Counted from the stretch's first letter, positions 33,663 through 43,413 are shown. The stretch: DNA of 64,000 nucleotides from Mesorhizobium sp. GbtcB19 (GCF_019091085.1 NZ_JAGXJY010000002.1:35683-99682), one strand, 5' to 3'. Notes: generated by a model from the letters alone, not told the origin. Translations and numbers: made by a program.

Positions 33663-35006
33663 ATGACCGATAAGCTCGACGCAGCGAAATTGACCGATCG
33701 CGTCGCGGCTCTCGTCGAGGCTGCCAGGCGCGCCGGCGCCGACGCGGCCGACGCCGTGGCGGTGCGCGGCCGTTCGGCCGGCGTGTCGGTGCGGCTGGGC
33801 AAGGTCGAGGCCACAGAATCCTCGGAAAGCGAGGATGTCTCGCTGCGCGTCTTCGTCGGCCAGCGTGTGGCGAGCGTCTCGGCCACCGCCGCTTCCGATC
33901 CGAAGGCGCTTGCCGAGCGCGCGGTCGCCATGGCCAGGGTCTCGCCCGAGGATCCATTCCAGGGCCTCGCCGATCCTGCGCTGCTGGCCCGCAATCTGCG
34001 CGATCTCGATCTCTTCGACCCGACCGAGGTATCGGCCGATCAGCTCAAGGAAGCAGCGCTTGCCGCCGAAGCGGCCGCATTGGCCGTCAAGGGCGTCACA
34101 AATTCCTCGGGCAGCAGCGCCGGCGCCGGCCTGGGCGGCCTAGTGCTTGCCACCTCGCATGGCTTTGTCGGTCAGTATGTCGCCTCACGGTTTTCGCGCT
34201 CGACCAGCGTCATCGCCGGCGAGGGCACGGCGATGGAGCGCGACTATGAATTCTCCTCGCGCCAGCATTTTTCCGATCTCGACGCGCCGGAAGACATCGG
34301 CCGCAAGGCCGGCGAACGCGCCGTGCGCCGCCTCGGCGCCCGCAAGGCCGCGACCGGCCCGGTCGACGTGGTGTTCGATCCGCGTGTCGCGCGTGGCATT
34401 GCCGGCCATCTCGCCGGCGCCATCAACGGCGCGTCGGTCGCGCGAAAGACCAGCTTCCTGCGCGACATGATGGGCAAGCCGGTGGCCTCGGCCGCGATCA
34501 CCGTGACCGACGAGCCGTTGCGGCGGCGTGGCCAGGCCTCGCGTCCCTTCGACGGCGAAGGTGTCGAGGGCGAGAGGCTGCTGATGGTCGAGAAGGGCGT
34601 GCTCAACCACTGGTTCCTGTCGACATCGGCCGCGCGCGAGCTCGGCCTGACGACGAATGGGCGCGGCTCGCGCAGCGGCTCGTCGGTTTCGCCGTCCTCG
34701 ACCAACCTTGCCATCGAGCCCGGCGAGCGGTCGCCGGAAGACCTGATCGCGTCGCTGAAGAGCGGCTTCTATGTCACCGAGGTGTTCGGCCAGGGCGTCG
34801 ACATGGTGACCGGCGAGTACAGCCGCGGCGCCTCCGGCTACTGGATCGAGAACGGCGCGCTGGCCTATCCGGTGGCCGAGGTGACGATCGCCTCGAACCT
34901 GAAGACCATGTTCCTCAACATGGTGCCGGCGAGCGATCTCGACCGCAATTTCGGCACCGCGGCGCCGACGCTCCTGATCGAAGGAATGACCCTTGCAGGA
35001 GCTTGA
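33663..35006 (+). CDS. pmbA: TldE/PmbA-type protein
   Basis: 447 residues. The sequence follows the TldE/PmbA subunit: [20 protein letters not shown] near residue 40, [20 protein letters not shown] near residue 240, then [18 protein letters not shown] and [20 protein letters not shown] near the C-terminus. TldE lacks the HExxH zinc site of its partner TldD, and none is present here. TldD/E together cleave peptides such as microcin precursor leaders and CcdA. tldD is not in this window. Its last 14 bases overlap the next gene. Confidence 0.93.
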   Translation: MTDKLDAAKLTDRVAALVEAARRAGADAADAVAVRGRSAGVSVRLGKVEATESSESEDVSLRVFVGQRVASVSATAASDPKALAERAVAMARVSPEDPFQGLADPALLARNLRDLDLFDPTEVSADQLKEAALAAEAAALAVKGVTNSSGSSAGAGLGGLVLATSHGFVGQYVASRFSRSTSVIAGEGTAMERDYEFSSRQHFSDLDAPEDIGRKAGERAVRRLGARKAATGPVDVVFDPRVARGIAGHLAGAINGASVARKTSFLRDMMGKPVASAAITVTDEPLRRRGQASRPFDGEGVEGERLLMVEKGVLNHWFLSTSAARELGLTTNGRGSRSGSSVSPSSTNLAIEPGERSPEDLIASLKSGFYVTEVFGQGVDMVTGEYSRGASGYWIENGALAYPVAEVTIASNLKTMFLNMVPASDLDRNFGTAAPTLLIEGMTLAGA

Positions 35007-35802
35007 TGCGATCAATCTGGTCGAGGCGCGCGAAGACCTCGCTTTGTTGCGCGAGGCGGCGCGCGAGGCCGGCGCCATCGCCATGCGCTATTTCGGCAAC
35101 AACCCGCAGGTCTGGATGAAGGGTGGCACCTCGCCGGTGAGCGAGGCCGACCATGCGGCGGACGCCTATCTGCGCGAGACCTTGCTCAGGGCGCGCCCGG
35201 ATTACGGCTGGCTGTCGGAAGAGACCGCCGACGACCATGCCCGGCTGTCGGCCCGCCGCACCTTCGTCGTCGACCCGATCGACGGCACGCGCGGCTTTCT
35301 CGACGGCCTACATTCCTGGTGCGTCAGCGTCGCCGTGGTCGAGGACGGCCGCTCGCTCGCCGGCGTGCTCGAATGCCCGGCCAAGCACGAGACCTATTGG
35401 GCGCTGCCGGGCGAGGGCGCCTATCTCAACGACAAACGCATCCATGTGCGTCCGCTCGGGCAGGATGTCGATATCGGCGGACCCAAGCCGCTGGTCGACC
35501 TGATGCCGCAAGCATGGCACGACCGGTTGCGGCGGACGGCCTACATCCCTTCGCTCGCCTACCGGTTGGCGATGATTGCCGCCGGCAAGCTCGACGCGAC
35601 CTTCGTCAAGCCGAGCGCGCATGACTGGGACATCGCCGCCGCCGATCTCATCCTCACCGAGGCCGGCGGCGCCTTGCTCGACCGCGACGGCAAGCCGCCG
35701 CGCTATGCCGGCGAGGTGATCAATCACGGCGCGCTCGCCGCCGGCAGCGGCCAACTGCTCGATGTGCTCACCGGCGTCATTGCCGGACTTGACCAAGGGT
35801 GA
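34993..35802 (+). CDS. Inositol monophosphatase/CysQ-family phosphatase
   Basis: 269 residues from a TTG eight bases after AAGGA, overlapping pmbA. Metal-binding motifs: SEETADD near residue 74, VDPIDGTRGFLDG near residue 92 and HDWDIAAADLILTEAGG near residue 212. These define the lithium-sensitive phosphatases; CysQ members hydrolyse 3'-phosphoadenosine-5'-phosphate, others inositol phosphates. Context gives no decision, but its place upstream of LPS genes is conserved in rhizobia. I favour a CysQ-like role without certainty. Confidence 0.9.
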   Translation: MQELDAINLVEAREDLALLREAAREAGAIAMRYFGNNPQVWMKGGTSPVSEADHAADAYLRETLLRARPDYGWLSEETADDHARLSARRTFVVDPIDGTRGFLDGLHSWCVSVAVVEDGRSLAGVLECPAKHETYWALPGEGAYLNDKRIHVRPLGQDVDIGGPKPLVDLMPQAWHDRLRRTAYIPSLAYRLAMIAAGKLDATFVKPSAHDWDIAAADLILTEAGGALLDRDGKPPRYAGEVINHGALAAGSGQLLDVLTGVIAGLDQG

Positions 35803-35877
35803 GGCAGTCGGCGGTTCCAAAACCGGCCGCTTTGGTCTAGACCTGTCACAATTCATGAATACGCGTAAAGGATCGGC

Positions 35878-36123
35878 ATGGCCGTGGAAGACGGAAAGAA
35901 GCAGCTTTTGCACCTGGTGTTCGGCGGCGAGTTGAAAAACCTGGGTGGAACCGAGTTCCGTGATCTCGACTCCCTCGACATTGTCGGCATCTATCCCGAC
36001 TATCAGACCGCGCTTGGCGCCTGGAAGGCCAAGGCGCAGGCCAGTGTCGACAATGCCCATATGCGTTATTTCGTTGTTCATCTGCACCGTTTGCTCGATC
36101 CAGAATCGAAGGTCGGCGGTTGA
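35878..36123 (+). CDS. DUF4170 protein
   Basis: 81 residues. HLVFGGELKNLGGTEFRDLD, then IVGIYPDYQTALGAWKAKAQ and MRYFVVHLHRLLDP, the DUF4170 pattern. Always short, cytoplasmic, function unknown; it regularly precedes the lipid A/Kdo genes in Rhizobiales, as here. The next gene starts within a few bases. Confidence 0.85.
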   Translation: MAVEDGKKQLLHLVFGGELKNLGGTEFRDLDSLDIVGIYPDYQTALGAWKAKAQASVDNAHMRYFVVHLHRLLDPESKVGG

Positions 36124-36128
36124 CGTCG

Positions 36129-36908
36129 ATGGAGCATGAAGCGGTGAAAGGGGCGACCGGGCGGCGCTCCGCCCGAAGCGGCGGAACGCGCACGCTGTGG
36201 CGGCGCATCCGCGAGCCGTTGGCGCAGTCGAATTTCGTCAAGAATTTCATCGCCAGCCTGTTCGCCTGGTTCGTGCGTCTGATTCGCCTCACCAGCCCGC
36301 TGGTCGAAGGCTCGACCCAGGTCGCCGGCGGCGCCTATGCGCATCTCGAGCCCGGCATCATCGCACTGTGGCACGGCCAGCATATTCTGACCCCCGCCTA
36401 TTACCCGAAGGGCCGGCCGCTGGTCGCCATGGTGTCGCGCAGTGCCGACGCCGAGCTGCAGGCGCTGATGATCGAGAAATTCGGCATCGAGGCTGTACGC
36501 GGCTCCGGCGGCCGCGACAGTTCGAGGCATCTCGACAAAGGCGGCGCCAAGGCCTTGATTGCGCTTAAGAAAGCGCTGACTGCCGGCAAGAATGTCGCCA
36601 TGATCGCCGATATTCCGCACGGCACGCCGCGCGACGCCGGCATGGGCATCGTGCTTCTGGCAAGGCTTTCCGGTCGGCCGATCCTGCCCTCTGCCATCGC
36701 CACCAGCCGCCGCAAGGTGCTGGAAAAGAGCTGGGACAAGACCACCATCAACCTGCCTTTCGGCCGCTCCGCGGTCATCGTCGGCGCGCCGGTCTTCGTG
36801 CCGGCCGATGCCGACGAAGCCGAGATGGAGCGCAAGCGCCAGGAGGTCACCGCCTCCCTCAACGCCGCGATTGCCGAGGCCTATCGCCTCGTGGATGGCG
36901 CCAAATGA
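36129..36908 (+). CDS. DUF374 lysophospholipid acyltransferase-like protein
   Basis: 259 residues from ATG (a TTG nine bases earlier, overlapping the preceding stop, is possible). A membrane-associated segment (NFIASLFAWFVRLIRLT) precedes the domain. GIIALWHGQHILTPAYY carries the acyltransferase His in place of the usual HxxxxD start, with SRSADAELQALMIEKFGIEA and IADIPHGTPRDAGMGIVLLA as further DUF374 motifs. Probably acylates a lipid A or phospholipid precursor at the inner membrane. Its stop overlaps the waaA start (ATGA). Confidence 0.9.
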   Translation: MEHEAVKGATGRRSARSGGTRTLWRRIREPLAQSNFVKNFIASLFAWFVRLIRLTSPLVEGSTQVAGGAYAHLEPGIIALWHGQHILTPAYYPKGRPLVAMVSRSADAELQALMIEKFGIEAVRGSGGRDSSRHLDKGGAKALIALKKALTAGKNVAMIADIPHGTPRDAGMGIVLLARLSGRPILPSAIATSRRKVLEKSWDKTTINLPFGRSAVIVGAPVFVPADADEAEMERKRQEVTASLNAAIAEAYRLVDGAK

Positions 36909-38221
36909 GCGAGCGCTGGGCGCGTGCGGCCCTGACCGCCTATCGCTATGCGGGAGCGGTCGCCTATCCGCTCGTCGGTCCCTATGTCGCCTGGCGCGCC
37001 TCGCGCGGCAAGGAGGATCGCGCCCGCCGCCGCGAACGCTACGGCGTCGCCGGCCGTCCGCGACCGGAAGGCCCGGTGATCTGGATCCATGCCGCAAGCG
37101 TCGGCGAGACGATCGCGGTGGTGCCGCTGGTCGAAAGCATCCTCGGCTACGGCGTCAACATCGTCCTGACCACCGGCACCGTGACCTCGGCGAAAGTCGC
37201 CGACGAGCGCCTCGGCGACCGCATCATCCACCAGTATGTGCCGCTCGATCTGAAGCCCGCGGTGAGCCGCTTCCTCGACCACTGGCGGCCGGAACTGGCG
37301 ATCATCGCCGAATCGGAAATCTGGCCGATGACCATCCTGGAGCTTGGCGCCCGCAACGTGCCGCAGGTTCTGGTCAATGGCCGGCTGTCGGACCGCTCCT
37401 TCATGTCCTGGAAGAAGCGCGCCAGCGTGGCCGAGGCGCTGTTCGAGAACCTCGCCCATGTCATCGCCCAGTCGGATGTCGATGGGGAACGTTTCCGCGC
37501 GCTGGGCGCCCGGCCGGTCACCGTCTCCGGCAACCTCAAGGTCGATACCAACCCGCCGCCTGTCGACGAACGGGCCTTGGCCACCCTGCAGCGCCAGATC
37601 GGCGCTCGTCCGACCTGGGCGGCGATCTCGACCCATGACGGCGAGGAAGTCGTGGCGGCCGAGGTCCATGCCAGCCTGCACAGGCGCCATCATGGGCTCC
37701 TGACCATCATCGTGCCGCGCCATCCCGACCGCGCCGATGCGCTTGCGGCGCAGATTTCCGGCATGGGGCTGACGGTCGCAAGGCGCAGCAAGGGCGACCG
37801 CATCTCGTCCGACACCGATATCCTGCTCGGCGATACGATCGGTGAGATGGGGCTTTACCTGCGCCTGACCGAGATCGCTTTCGTCGGCCGCTCGCTGACG
37901 TCGCAAGGCGGCCAGAACCCGCTCGAGCCGGCGATGCTCGAAACCGCCGTGCTTGCCGGCCGCAACGTGCAGAATTTCCGCGAGGCCTATCAGCGCCTGC
38001 TCGACAGCGGCGGCGCCAAGCTGGTGCGCGACCGCGACATGCTGACCGGCGCCGTCAATTTCCTTCTGACCAACGAAGCGGCGCGCCACGAAATGATGGC
38101 TGCGGGTGCGGCCACCGTCGACGAGATGCGCGGCGCGCTTGCCCGCACGCTGAAATCGCTGGAGCCCTATATCCAGCCGCTGGTCGTCAAGGCGCGCCTG
38201 AAAGGCGCAAACGGGCGCTAA
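36905..38221 (+). CDS. waaA: Kdo transferase
   Basis: 438 residues. Glycos_transf_N domain with RRRERYGVAGRPRPEGPVIW, then HAASVGETIAVVPLVE, ESEIWPMTILEL and VNGRLSDRSFMSWKK; the C-terminal half has TLGEMGLYLRLTEIAFVG-type segments (here DTIGEMGLYLRLTEIAFVG) and GGQNPLEPAMLETAVLAG. It transfers Kdo from CMP-Kdo to lipid IVA at the inner membrane. One hydrophobic N-terminal segment. Four-base overlap with the DUF374 gene; lpxK follows after a small repeat. Confidence 0.95.
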   Translation: MSERWARAALTAYRYAGAVAYPLVGPYVAWRASRGKEDRARRRERYGVAGRPRPEGPVIWIHAASVGETIAVVPLVESILGYGVNIVLTTGTVTSAKVADERLGDRIIHQYVPLDLKPAVSRFLDHWRPELAIIAESEIWPMTILELGARNVPQVLVNGRLSDRSFMSWKKRASVAEALFENLAHVIAQSDVDGERFRALGARPVTVSGNLKVDTNPPPVDERALATLQRQIGARPTWAAISTHDGEEVVAAEVHASLHRRHHGLLTIIVPRHPDRADALAAQISGMGLTVARRSKGDRISSDTDILLGDTIGEMGLYLRLTEIAFVGRSLTSQGGQNPLEPAMLETAVLAGRNVQNFREAYQRLLDSGGAKLVRDRDMLTGAVNFLLTNEAARHEMMAAGAATVDEMRGALARTLKSLEPYIQPLVVKARLKGANGR

Positions 38222-38268
38222 CGCAATTTCAGGAAAAGTGTTTAACGGTTTTCCGTCCGGAATTGCGT
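38221..38268. repeat. 48-base nested inverted repeat (rhizobial intergenic element, type C)
   Basis: Outer arms ACGCAATT (38221-38228) and AATTGCGT (38261-38268), inner arms GGAAAA (38232-38237) and TTTTCC (38249-38254). It begins at the last base of the waaA stop codon. I recognise the layout as a small palindromic element scattered through Mesorhizobium intergenic regions. Confidence 0.7.
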
Positions 38269-38326
38269 AAAACAAAGGGATAGAGCGAATGACGCCAAAA
38301 ATCGGAGCCGGTTTTTGGAGAAGCTC

Positions 38327-39388
38327 ATGCGCGAAGACAAACAGCATAGAGCAGCTGCGATGACCAGCGAAGCGCCGCCCTTCTGGTGGGAAAAGCCGGA
38401 CTGGCGCGTCTTCGCGCTGTCGCCGGCCTCGGCAGTTTACGGGCTGATTGCCGGCCGCCGCATGCGCCACGCCCCGCGCGAGAAGGTCGCGGCGCCCGTG
38501 CTTTGCGTCGGCAACCTTACCGTCGGCGGCAGCGGCAAGACACCGGTCGCCATTGCCTTGGCCAGAGAGGCCAGGCGCATGCAGTTCACGCCCGGCTTCC
38601 TGTCGCGCGGCCATGGCGGCTCGTTCGCCAGGCCGCATGTCGTCGATGCGCATCACGATGCGGCCAAGCATGTCGGCGACGAGCCGCTGCTTCTGGCCGA
38701 ACACGCCCCGGTCGCGGTGACGGCGAACCGCGCCGCCGGCGCCAAGCTGCTCATCGAGGAGCATAGCTGCGATTTCCTGATCATGGATGACGGCTTCCAG
38801 TCGGCGCGCGTCCATATCGACTATGCGCTGGTGGTGGTCGACGCCCGCTTCGGCGTCGGCAACGGCCGCGTCATTCCGGGCGGACCGCTGCGCGCCAAAA
38901 TCGTCGATCAGCTGGTCTTCACCAGCGGCTTGCTGAAGATGGGCGAGGGGGCCGCCGCCGACGGCGTCGTGCGCCAGGCGGCACGCGCCGGCCGGCCGAT
39001 CTTCCTCGCGCATGTCGAGCCGGCGGATCCGTCGCGCTTTGCCGGCGGCCGCTTCCTCGCCTTCGCCGGCATCGGCCATCCGGAGAAATTCTTCGACACG
39101 GTGCGTGGCGCGGGTGGCGAAGTCGCGCTGTCACGCGCCTTTCCGGACCATCATTTCTACGCCCAGGACGAGCTTGCCGACCTCCTGACGCTCGCCCGGC
39201 AGGAGGGGCTGCGCCTCGCCACCACGGCAAAGGACGCAGCGCGGCTGCGCCACGGCGAGACGCCCGCCGGCTTCCTCGATCAGCTGGACGTGCTCGACAT
39301 CGAGGCGGTGTTCGAGCTCGACCACGTGCCCGGACGCATCATCGACGAGACGCTCGACGCCTGGCGTCAGCGCAAAATGCGGGGCTGA
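38327..39388 (+). CDS. lpxK: Tetraacyldisaccharide 4'-kinase
   Basis: 353 residues from the ATG that has GGAG six bases upstream; an ATG 33 bases later (MTSEAPPFWWEKPDW) aligns better with other LpxK starts and cannot be excluded. Walker A: VGNLTVGGSGKTPVAIAL near residue 62; further LpxK motifs SRGHGG, VGDEPLLLAE and DDGFQSARVHIDYALVVVDA. It phosphorylates the 4'-position of the lipid A disaccharide. Follows waaA in the same direction with a 105-base gap holding the type C repeat. Confidence 0.94.
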   Translation: MREDKQHRAAAMTSEAPPFWWEKPDWRVFALSPASAVYGLIAGRRMRHAPREKVAAPVLCVGNLTVGGSGKTPVAIALAREARRMQFTPGFLSRGHGGSFARPHVVDAHHDAAKHVGDEPLLLAEHAPVAVTANRAAGAKLLIEEHSCDFLIMDDGFQSARVHIDYALVVVDARFGVGNGRVIPGGPLRAKIVDQLVFTSGLLKMGEGAAADGVVRQAARAGRPIFLAHVEPADPSRFAGGRFLAFAGIGHPEKFFDTVRGAGGEVALSRAFPDHHFYAQDELADLLTLARQEGLRLATTAKDAARLRHGETPAGFLDQLDVLDIEAVFELDHVPGRIIDETLDAWRQRKMRG

Positions 39389-39425
39389 GTTTGGAGGCGC
39401 CCCTGTCCAGTCCGGCGCCCGACTG

Positions 39426-40358
39426 TCAGTTGATAATCCGGCGGAAGTAGCGAACCGTCTCGTCAAGCCCGTCCTTGAGAGCGACACGGGGGGACCAGTC
39501 CAACGCCGATCGCGCCAGGCTTATGTCGGGTTGGCGCTGTTGGGGATCGTCTTGCGGCAGCGGCTTGAACTCGATCCTGGAGGTGCCGCCGACGATGCCC
39601 AGCACAAGTTCGGCGAGTTCCAGGATCGTGACTTCCATCGGGTTGCCGATGTTGATCGGTCCCACGACATCGTCGGGCGTTGCCATCATCCGGGCCATCG
39701 CGTCCACCAGGTCGTCGACGTAGCAGAAGCTCCGCGTGTGGCTTCCGTCGCCATAGATGGTTATGGGCTCGTTCCGCAAAGCCTGGACGATGAAATTGCT
39801 GACCACGCGTCCGTCCGACGGCTGCATACGAGGCCCGTATGTGTTGAATATGCGCATCACCTTGATCGGTAGTTTCGACCGGCGCCAATAGTCGAAGAAC
39901 AGCGCTTCGGCGCATCGTTTGCCTTCATCGTAGCAACTGCGGGTACCGATCGGGTTGACATGGCCCCAATAAGCCTCGGTCTGGGGGTGGACCTGCGGAT
40001 CGCCATAGACCTCCGACGTCGATGCCTGAAGTATCCTCGCCCCGGAAGCGCATGCCAGGTCGAGCATGTTGATCGCTCCATAGACGCAGGCCTTTGTCGT
40101 CTCGATCGGAATGCGCTGATAGTGAATGGGCGAGGCCGGGCAGGCGAGATTGAAGATTTCATCGGCCTCGGCCTGGAGGGGCAGGGTGACGTCATGCCTC
40201 AGCAGCTTGAACCGTGCATTACCCGACAGATGGCGGATGTTCTCATCCGAGCCGGTCGAGAAATTGTCGACACACGTCACGTCGCGGCCTTGCGCCAGCA
40301 ACAGGTCGCACAGGTGCGAACCGATAAAGCCGGCACCTCCGGTCACAACAGCTTTCAC
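39426..40358 (-). CDS. UDP-glucuronate decarboxylase-like NAD-dependent epimerase/dehydratase
   Basis: 310 residues from a GTG immediately after GGGAGGTGAT, giving [20 protein letters not shown]; an in-frame ATG 12 bases upstream is possible. NAD site [11 protein letters not shown], active-site region SEVYGDP and YDEGKR (YxxxK: Tyr and Lys with GKR following), [10 protein letters not shown]. The YDEGKR form plus CPASPIHYQ marks UDP-xylose synthase. It makes UDP-xylose for polysaccharide or LPS. It lies opposite in direction to the surrounding LPS genes. Confidence 0.9.
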   Translation of the reverse strand: MKAVVTGGAGFIGSHLCDLLLAQGRDVTCVDNFSTGSDENIRHLSGNARFKLLRHDVTLPLQAEADEIFNLACPASPIHYQRIPIETTKACVYGAINMLDLACASGARILQASTSEVYGDPQVHPQTEAYWGHVNPIGTRSCYDEGKRCAEALFFDYWRRSKLPIKVMRIFNTYGPRMQPSDGRVVSNFIVQALRNEPITIYGDGSHTRSFCYVDDLVDAMARMMATPDDVVGPINIGNPMEVTILELAELVLGIVGGTSRIEFKPLPQDDPQQRQPDISLARSALDWSPRVALKDGLDETVRYFRRIIN

Positions 40359-40510
40359 ATCACCTCCCATGGCCACCGCTTTGGCGTCTATAGCGGCAGA
40401 TTCGCGAAACTGTCACGTTCGACCGGGTGCGCGTCGGTGCAAGGCCGGCAGCCGGCAGGCACCGCGCCGGCTTTGCCGACCAAGACCAGCCAGCGAGCGG
40501 GGTTGCAGGC

Positions 40511-40744
40511 CTATCCCCGCTTGCGCAATTCGGGATGCATCTCGATCTCGCGGGCAAGCGAGACCGCCGCGTTCACATAGGGCTCCTGCCGGGCGACGCT
40601 CCAGTATTTGAGCTCGTCGAGGGGGATGTTCTCGCCCGTCACCGCGCAACGCACGAACGAGCCGGGACTGGTGACCTGGAAGTCGCCGTCGAGATAGCGG
40701 ATCCGGGCTTCCCTACCACCCGGGCCTTCGAAACGGTTCATCAT
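40511..40744 (-). CDS. DUF2093 protein
   Basis: 77 residues starting [20 protein letters not shown]. The pattern [20 protein letters not shown] then [20 protein letters not shown] and EPYVNA is that of DUF2093. Short, basic at the ends, cytoplasmic. In rhizobia it usually lies between lpxK and mutL. Function unknown. Confidence 0.85.
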   Translation of the reverse strand: MMNRFEGPGGREARIRYLDGDFQVTSPGSFVRCAVTGENIPLDELKYWSVARQEPYVNAAVSLAREIEMHPELRKRG

Positions 40745-40857
40745 GAAAGGACGCTTGCGTTCATCGGGTTTCAATCGCCACAAATCGCAAGCAACGTCAA
40801 GCTTGACGCAATGCTCGCGCGGTATGGCAGAGCGGCAAATGGTTTCCGGAAGCCGGC

Positions 40858-41463
40858 ATGGACATCACCTCGACCCGCTTGAACGCGCTGATCAGCGAAG
40901 CGCTCACCCCGCAGCCGGTGCCGTTGCCCAAGGTCGATCCGGCGACGACGGCCTTGATCAAGACGCTGGTCCAGCCGCCGGCGCCACCCAGCGCGCAGGC
41001 GGCGCAGTTCGCGGCCCAGGCGCTGACCAACTCGCTGCAGGTGCCCCCCGCGCGGTCCTCGCAGCAGCGCTCGTCCTCCAACCCGGTCGAAGACGCCTAC
41101 CGGGCGATGATGGAACCGGATAGCGACGCCGAGGATACTCCGGCCAGGACGCCGCAGGGTCGGCCGCTCGCCGGTGCCGAGAACGGTTCACGCGCCAATG
41201 CCACGGCTCAACCGCTCGTCGCCGGCGCGGCTTTGGCCGCGCCTGTCATGCAGCCGCCGCCATCCGCTGCGGCCGCCGTGCTCTCTTCGCCCGCGCTGGT
41301 CGCGGCCAACGCCAACGCGCCGCAGCCTCGGGGCACCGGCGGCCGCCCAGCCGGCCACGCGCCGCGCTCCGAGTCCGCGCCGGTATCGCTGTGGACGATA
41401 TCGGTCGTCACCGCCATTGTCTCGGCCGTGACCACCACGATCATGGTCTTGCTGCTGCGCTGA
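40858..41463 (+). CDS. Pro/Ala-rich protein with C-terminal membrane anchor
   Basis: 201 residues. Residues 1-175 are low-complexity, rich in Pro, Ala, Gln and Ser; residues about 177-201 are one hydrophobic helix (LWTISVVTAIVSAVTTTIMV, then LLLR) ending at the C-terminus. This is a tail-anchor layout, with the body probably in the cytoplasm. I recognise no family. Divergent from DUF2093. The length, absence of stops and ATG make it a likely real gene. Confidence 0.65.
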   Translation: MDITSTRLNALISEALTPQPVPLPKVDPATTALIKTLVQPPAPPSAQAAQFAAQALTNSLQVPPARSSQQRSSSNPVEDAYRAMMEPDSDAEDTPARTPQGRPLAGAENGSRANATAQPLVAGAALAAPVMQPPPSAAAAVLSSPALVAANANAPQPRGTGGRPAGHAPRSESAPVSLWTISVVTAIVSAVTTTIMVLLLR

Positions 41464-41473
41464 TTCCGCTAGT

Positions 41474-42400
41474 CTAGATGTCGTCCTGCAGGAAAGCTTC
41501 GAGCTTTTCCGGGGCAAGGCCTGCCTGTTCGGCGATGCGCCCGGCAAGGTCCGCCGCCGCCGCGCGTGGACGGCCGACCGGGCGATCCATCCAATACGAC
41601 ACCGGATTGAGCACGATCCGCTCATCGACGGCAACGATACGGCCGGACCGCAGCTGGTCCGCGGTCAGCGGTGGCCGTGCCAGCGCTATGCCCAGCCCAT
41701 GCGCGGCCGCGTCGAGCACCAGATTATAGTCCTCGAAGCGCCGGTCCTGCGGGCGCGGGCGGTAGTCTACGTCCTGCGCCGCGAACCAGGCGCGCCAGGC
41801 GGACGCGTCGGAATCGTTGATCAGCGGGAATTTCAAAAGCCGGGCCGGATCGCCGCGGCCGACCTCCTTCGCCAGATCCGGCGAGGCGATCGGGAAGATA
41901 TGCTCCTCGAACAGCTGCACCGAGACGCGGCCCGGAATGCGACCGCGCCCGCAGCGCACCGAAAGGTCGATGCCTTCGTCCGCGAGATCGGCCTGGCGGT
42001 TGTCGACATCGAGCACGATGCGCAGCTTGGTCGGGCTGTTCTCGAGCGCCGCCATGCGCGGCATCAGCCACAGCCCGCTGACCGAAGGGATGGAGGCCAG
42101 CCGCACCACGGCGGTGCCGCGCGGCTCGACCCAGCGGTCGGAGTTGAACGAGATCAGCGCGAAGGCCTCGGCGGTCCTCAAGTGCAGGCGGTTGCCCTCG
42201 ATCGTCAGCGTCACGCCGCGCGCATTGCGCTCGAACACTTTCAAGCCGAGCCAGTCCTCGAGCTTGGCGATCTGGCGGCTGACCGCCCCATGGGTGAGGT
42301 TGAGTTTTTCCGCAGCGGCCGAGAAACTCCCGGTGCGCGCCGCCGCATCGAAGGCGCGCAAGGTCTCGAGCGGCAGTATTTGATCCGAGCTGTGATCCAT
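41474..42400 (-). CDS. LysR-family regulator (GcvA-like)
   Basis: 308 residues starting MDHSSDQILPLETLRAFDAA. HTH: SFSAAAEKLNLTHGAVSRQI. Effector domain from AVVRLASIPSVSGLWLMPRM, and the LHLRTAEAFALI linker typical of GcvA-type members. Divergent from the EamA exporter at 42491 (90-base gap), which it probably controls. Effector unknown. Confidence 0.9.
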   Translation of the reverse strand: MDHSSDQILPLETLRAFDAAARTGSFSAAAEKLNLTHGAVSRQIAKLEDWLGLKVFERNARGVTLTIEGNRLHLRTAEAFALISFNSDRWVEPRGTAVVRLASIPSVSGLWLMPRMAALENSPTKLRIVLDVDNRQADLADEGIDLSVRCGRGRIPGRVSVQLFEEHIFPIASPDLAKEVGRGDPARLLKFPLINDSDASAWRAWFAAQDVDYRPRPQDRRFEDYNLVLDAAAHGLGIALARPPLTADQLRSGRIVAVDERIVLNPVSYWMDRPVGRPRAAAADLAGRIAEQAGLAPEKLEAFLQDDI

Positions 42401-42490
42401 GCTCACAGCTGACCCTCGAATTGGTCGTTTGTCAATTGGCCGGCAATGGCGTTTTCTGCCTCCATGACACAGAAAGACGAGGCTACGGCA

Positions 42491-43384
42491 ATGAGCGCTT
42501 ACACCGGCACCTTGAATGAGACACAGCGCATGGACAGCACGGCGGCCATTGCGGTGGCCCTGACGGTGCTCGGCTGGGCCTCGGCTTTCCCGGCGATCCG
42601 TGCCGGCCTGGCAGCCTTCCAGCCGCTCGAACTCGGCGCGCTGCGTTTCGCCATCGCGGCTGTCCCGGCCGCCATCTTCCTGGCGGTGAAGCGCCCGGCG
42701 CTGCCCAGGCTCGACGAACTGTGGCGCTTCGCCTTTGGCGGCGCCATCTTCGTCGCGCTCTACACCGCCATGCTCAATTTCGGCGAGCTCACCGTCTCGG
42801 CAGGCGCGGCCGGTTTCATCATCAATGTCAGCCCGATCTTCACGGCATTCATGGCGATGGCGCTGCTTGGCGAGCGCTTCTCGGGGCTCGCCTGGCTCGG
42901 CACGGTGATTTCCTTCGCCGGCATTGGCATCATCGCGGTCGCCGACGGCAACGGCCTGCATTTCAATGCCGGCGCGCTGCTGGTGCTGGGCTCGGCCCTC
43001 TGCTCCGCCGTCAACACCATCGTCCAGAAGCCGCTCTTTACCCGCCATCATCCGCTGACGATCGCCGCCTCCAACATGGTGCTCGGCGCGCTCTGCCTTT
43101 CGCCGTTCCTGCCGGAAGCGTTTTCGCAGGCAGCGGTCGCCGACCATGCCGGCCTCGGCGCCGTCATCTATCTCGGCATCGTGCCCTCGATGATCGCCTA
43201 CGCCGCCTGGGCGACCGCGCTGTCGCGCCTGCCTGCCGCCCGCGCCTCGAACTTCCTCTACCTCGTCTCGCCGACCTCCGCGCTGATCGGCTTCTTCTGG
43301 CTGGGCGAAGTGCCGAGCCTGCTCGGCATCCTCGGCGGCGCGCTGGCGCTGGGTGGTGTGATCGTGGTGAATTTGAAGCGGTAA
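42491..43384 (+). CDS. EamA/DMT-family exporter
   Basis: 297 residues, ten predicted helices in two EamA repeats: VLGWASAFPAIRAGLAAFQP at the start, VSPIFTAFMAMALLGERFSG at the end of the first, and SPTSALIGFFWLGEVPSLLG in the second. Start chosen at ATG with GAGG eight bases upstream; two in-frame ATG codons lie a little earlier. Export of amino acids or metabolites is usual for the family. A strong terminator follows 30 bases after the stop. Confidence 0.88.
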   Translation: MSAYTGTLNETQRMDSTAAIAVALTVLGWASAFPAIRAGLAAFQPLELGALRFAIAAVPAAIFLAVKRPALPRLDELWRFAFGGAIFVALYTAMLNFGELTVSAGAAGFIINVSPIFTAFMAMALLGERFSGLAWLGTVISFAGIGIIAVADGNGLHFNAGALLVLGSALCSAVNTIVQKPLFTRHHPLTIAASNMVLGALCLSPFLPEAFSQAAVADHAGLGAVIYLGIVPSMIAYAAWATALSRLPAARASNFLYLVSPTSALIGFFWLGEVPSLLGILGGALALGGVIVVNLKR

Positions 43385-43413
43385 ATCAGACAGTTGAGGC
43401 TGTTTCCGGACTC

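Noticed and set aside
32300..33994. Extension of EF-P to a 754-residue fusion protein
   Set aside because: The frame happens to be open opposite epmA; only the last 189 codons resemble EF-P and they begin with a standard EF-P start.
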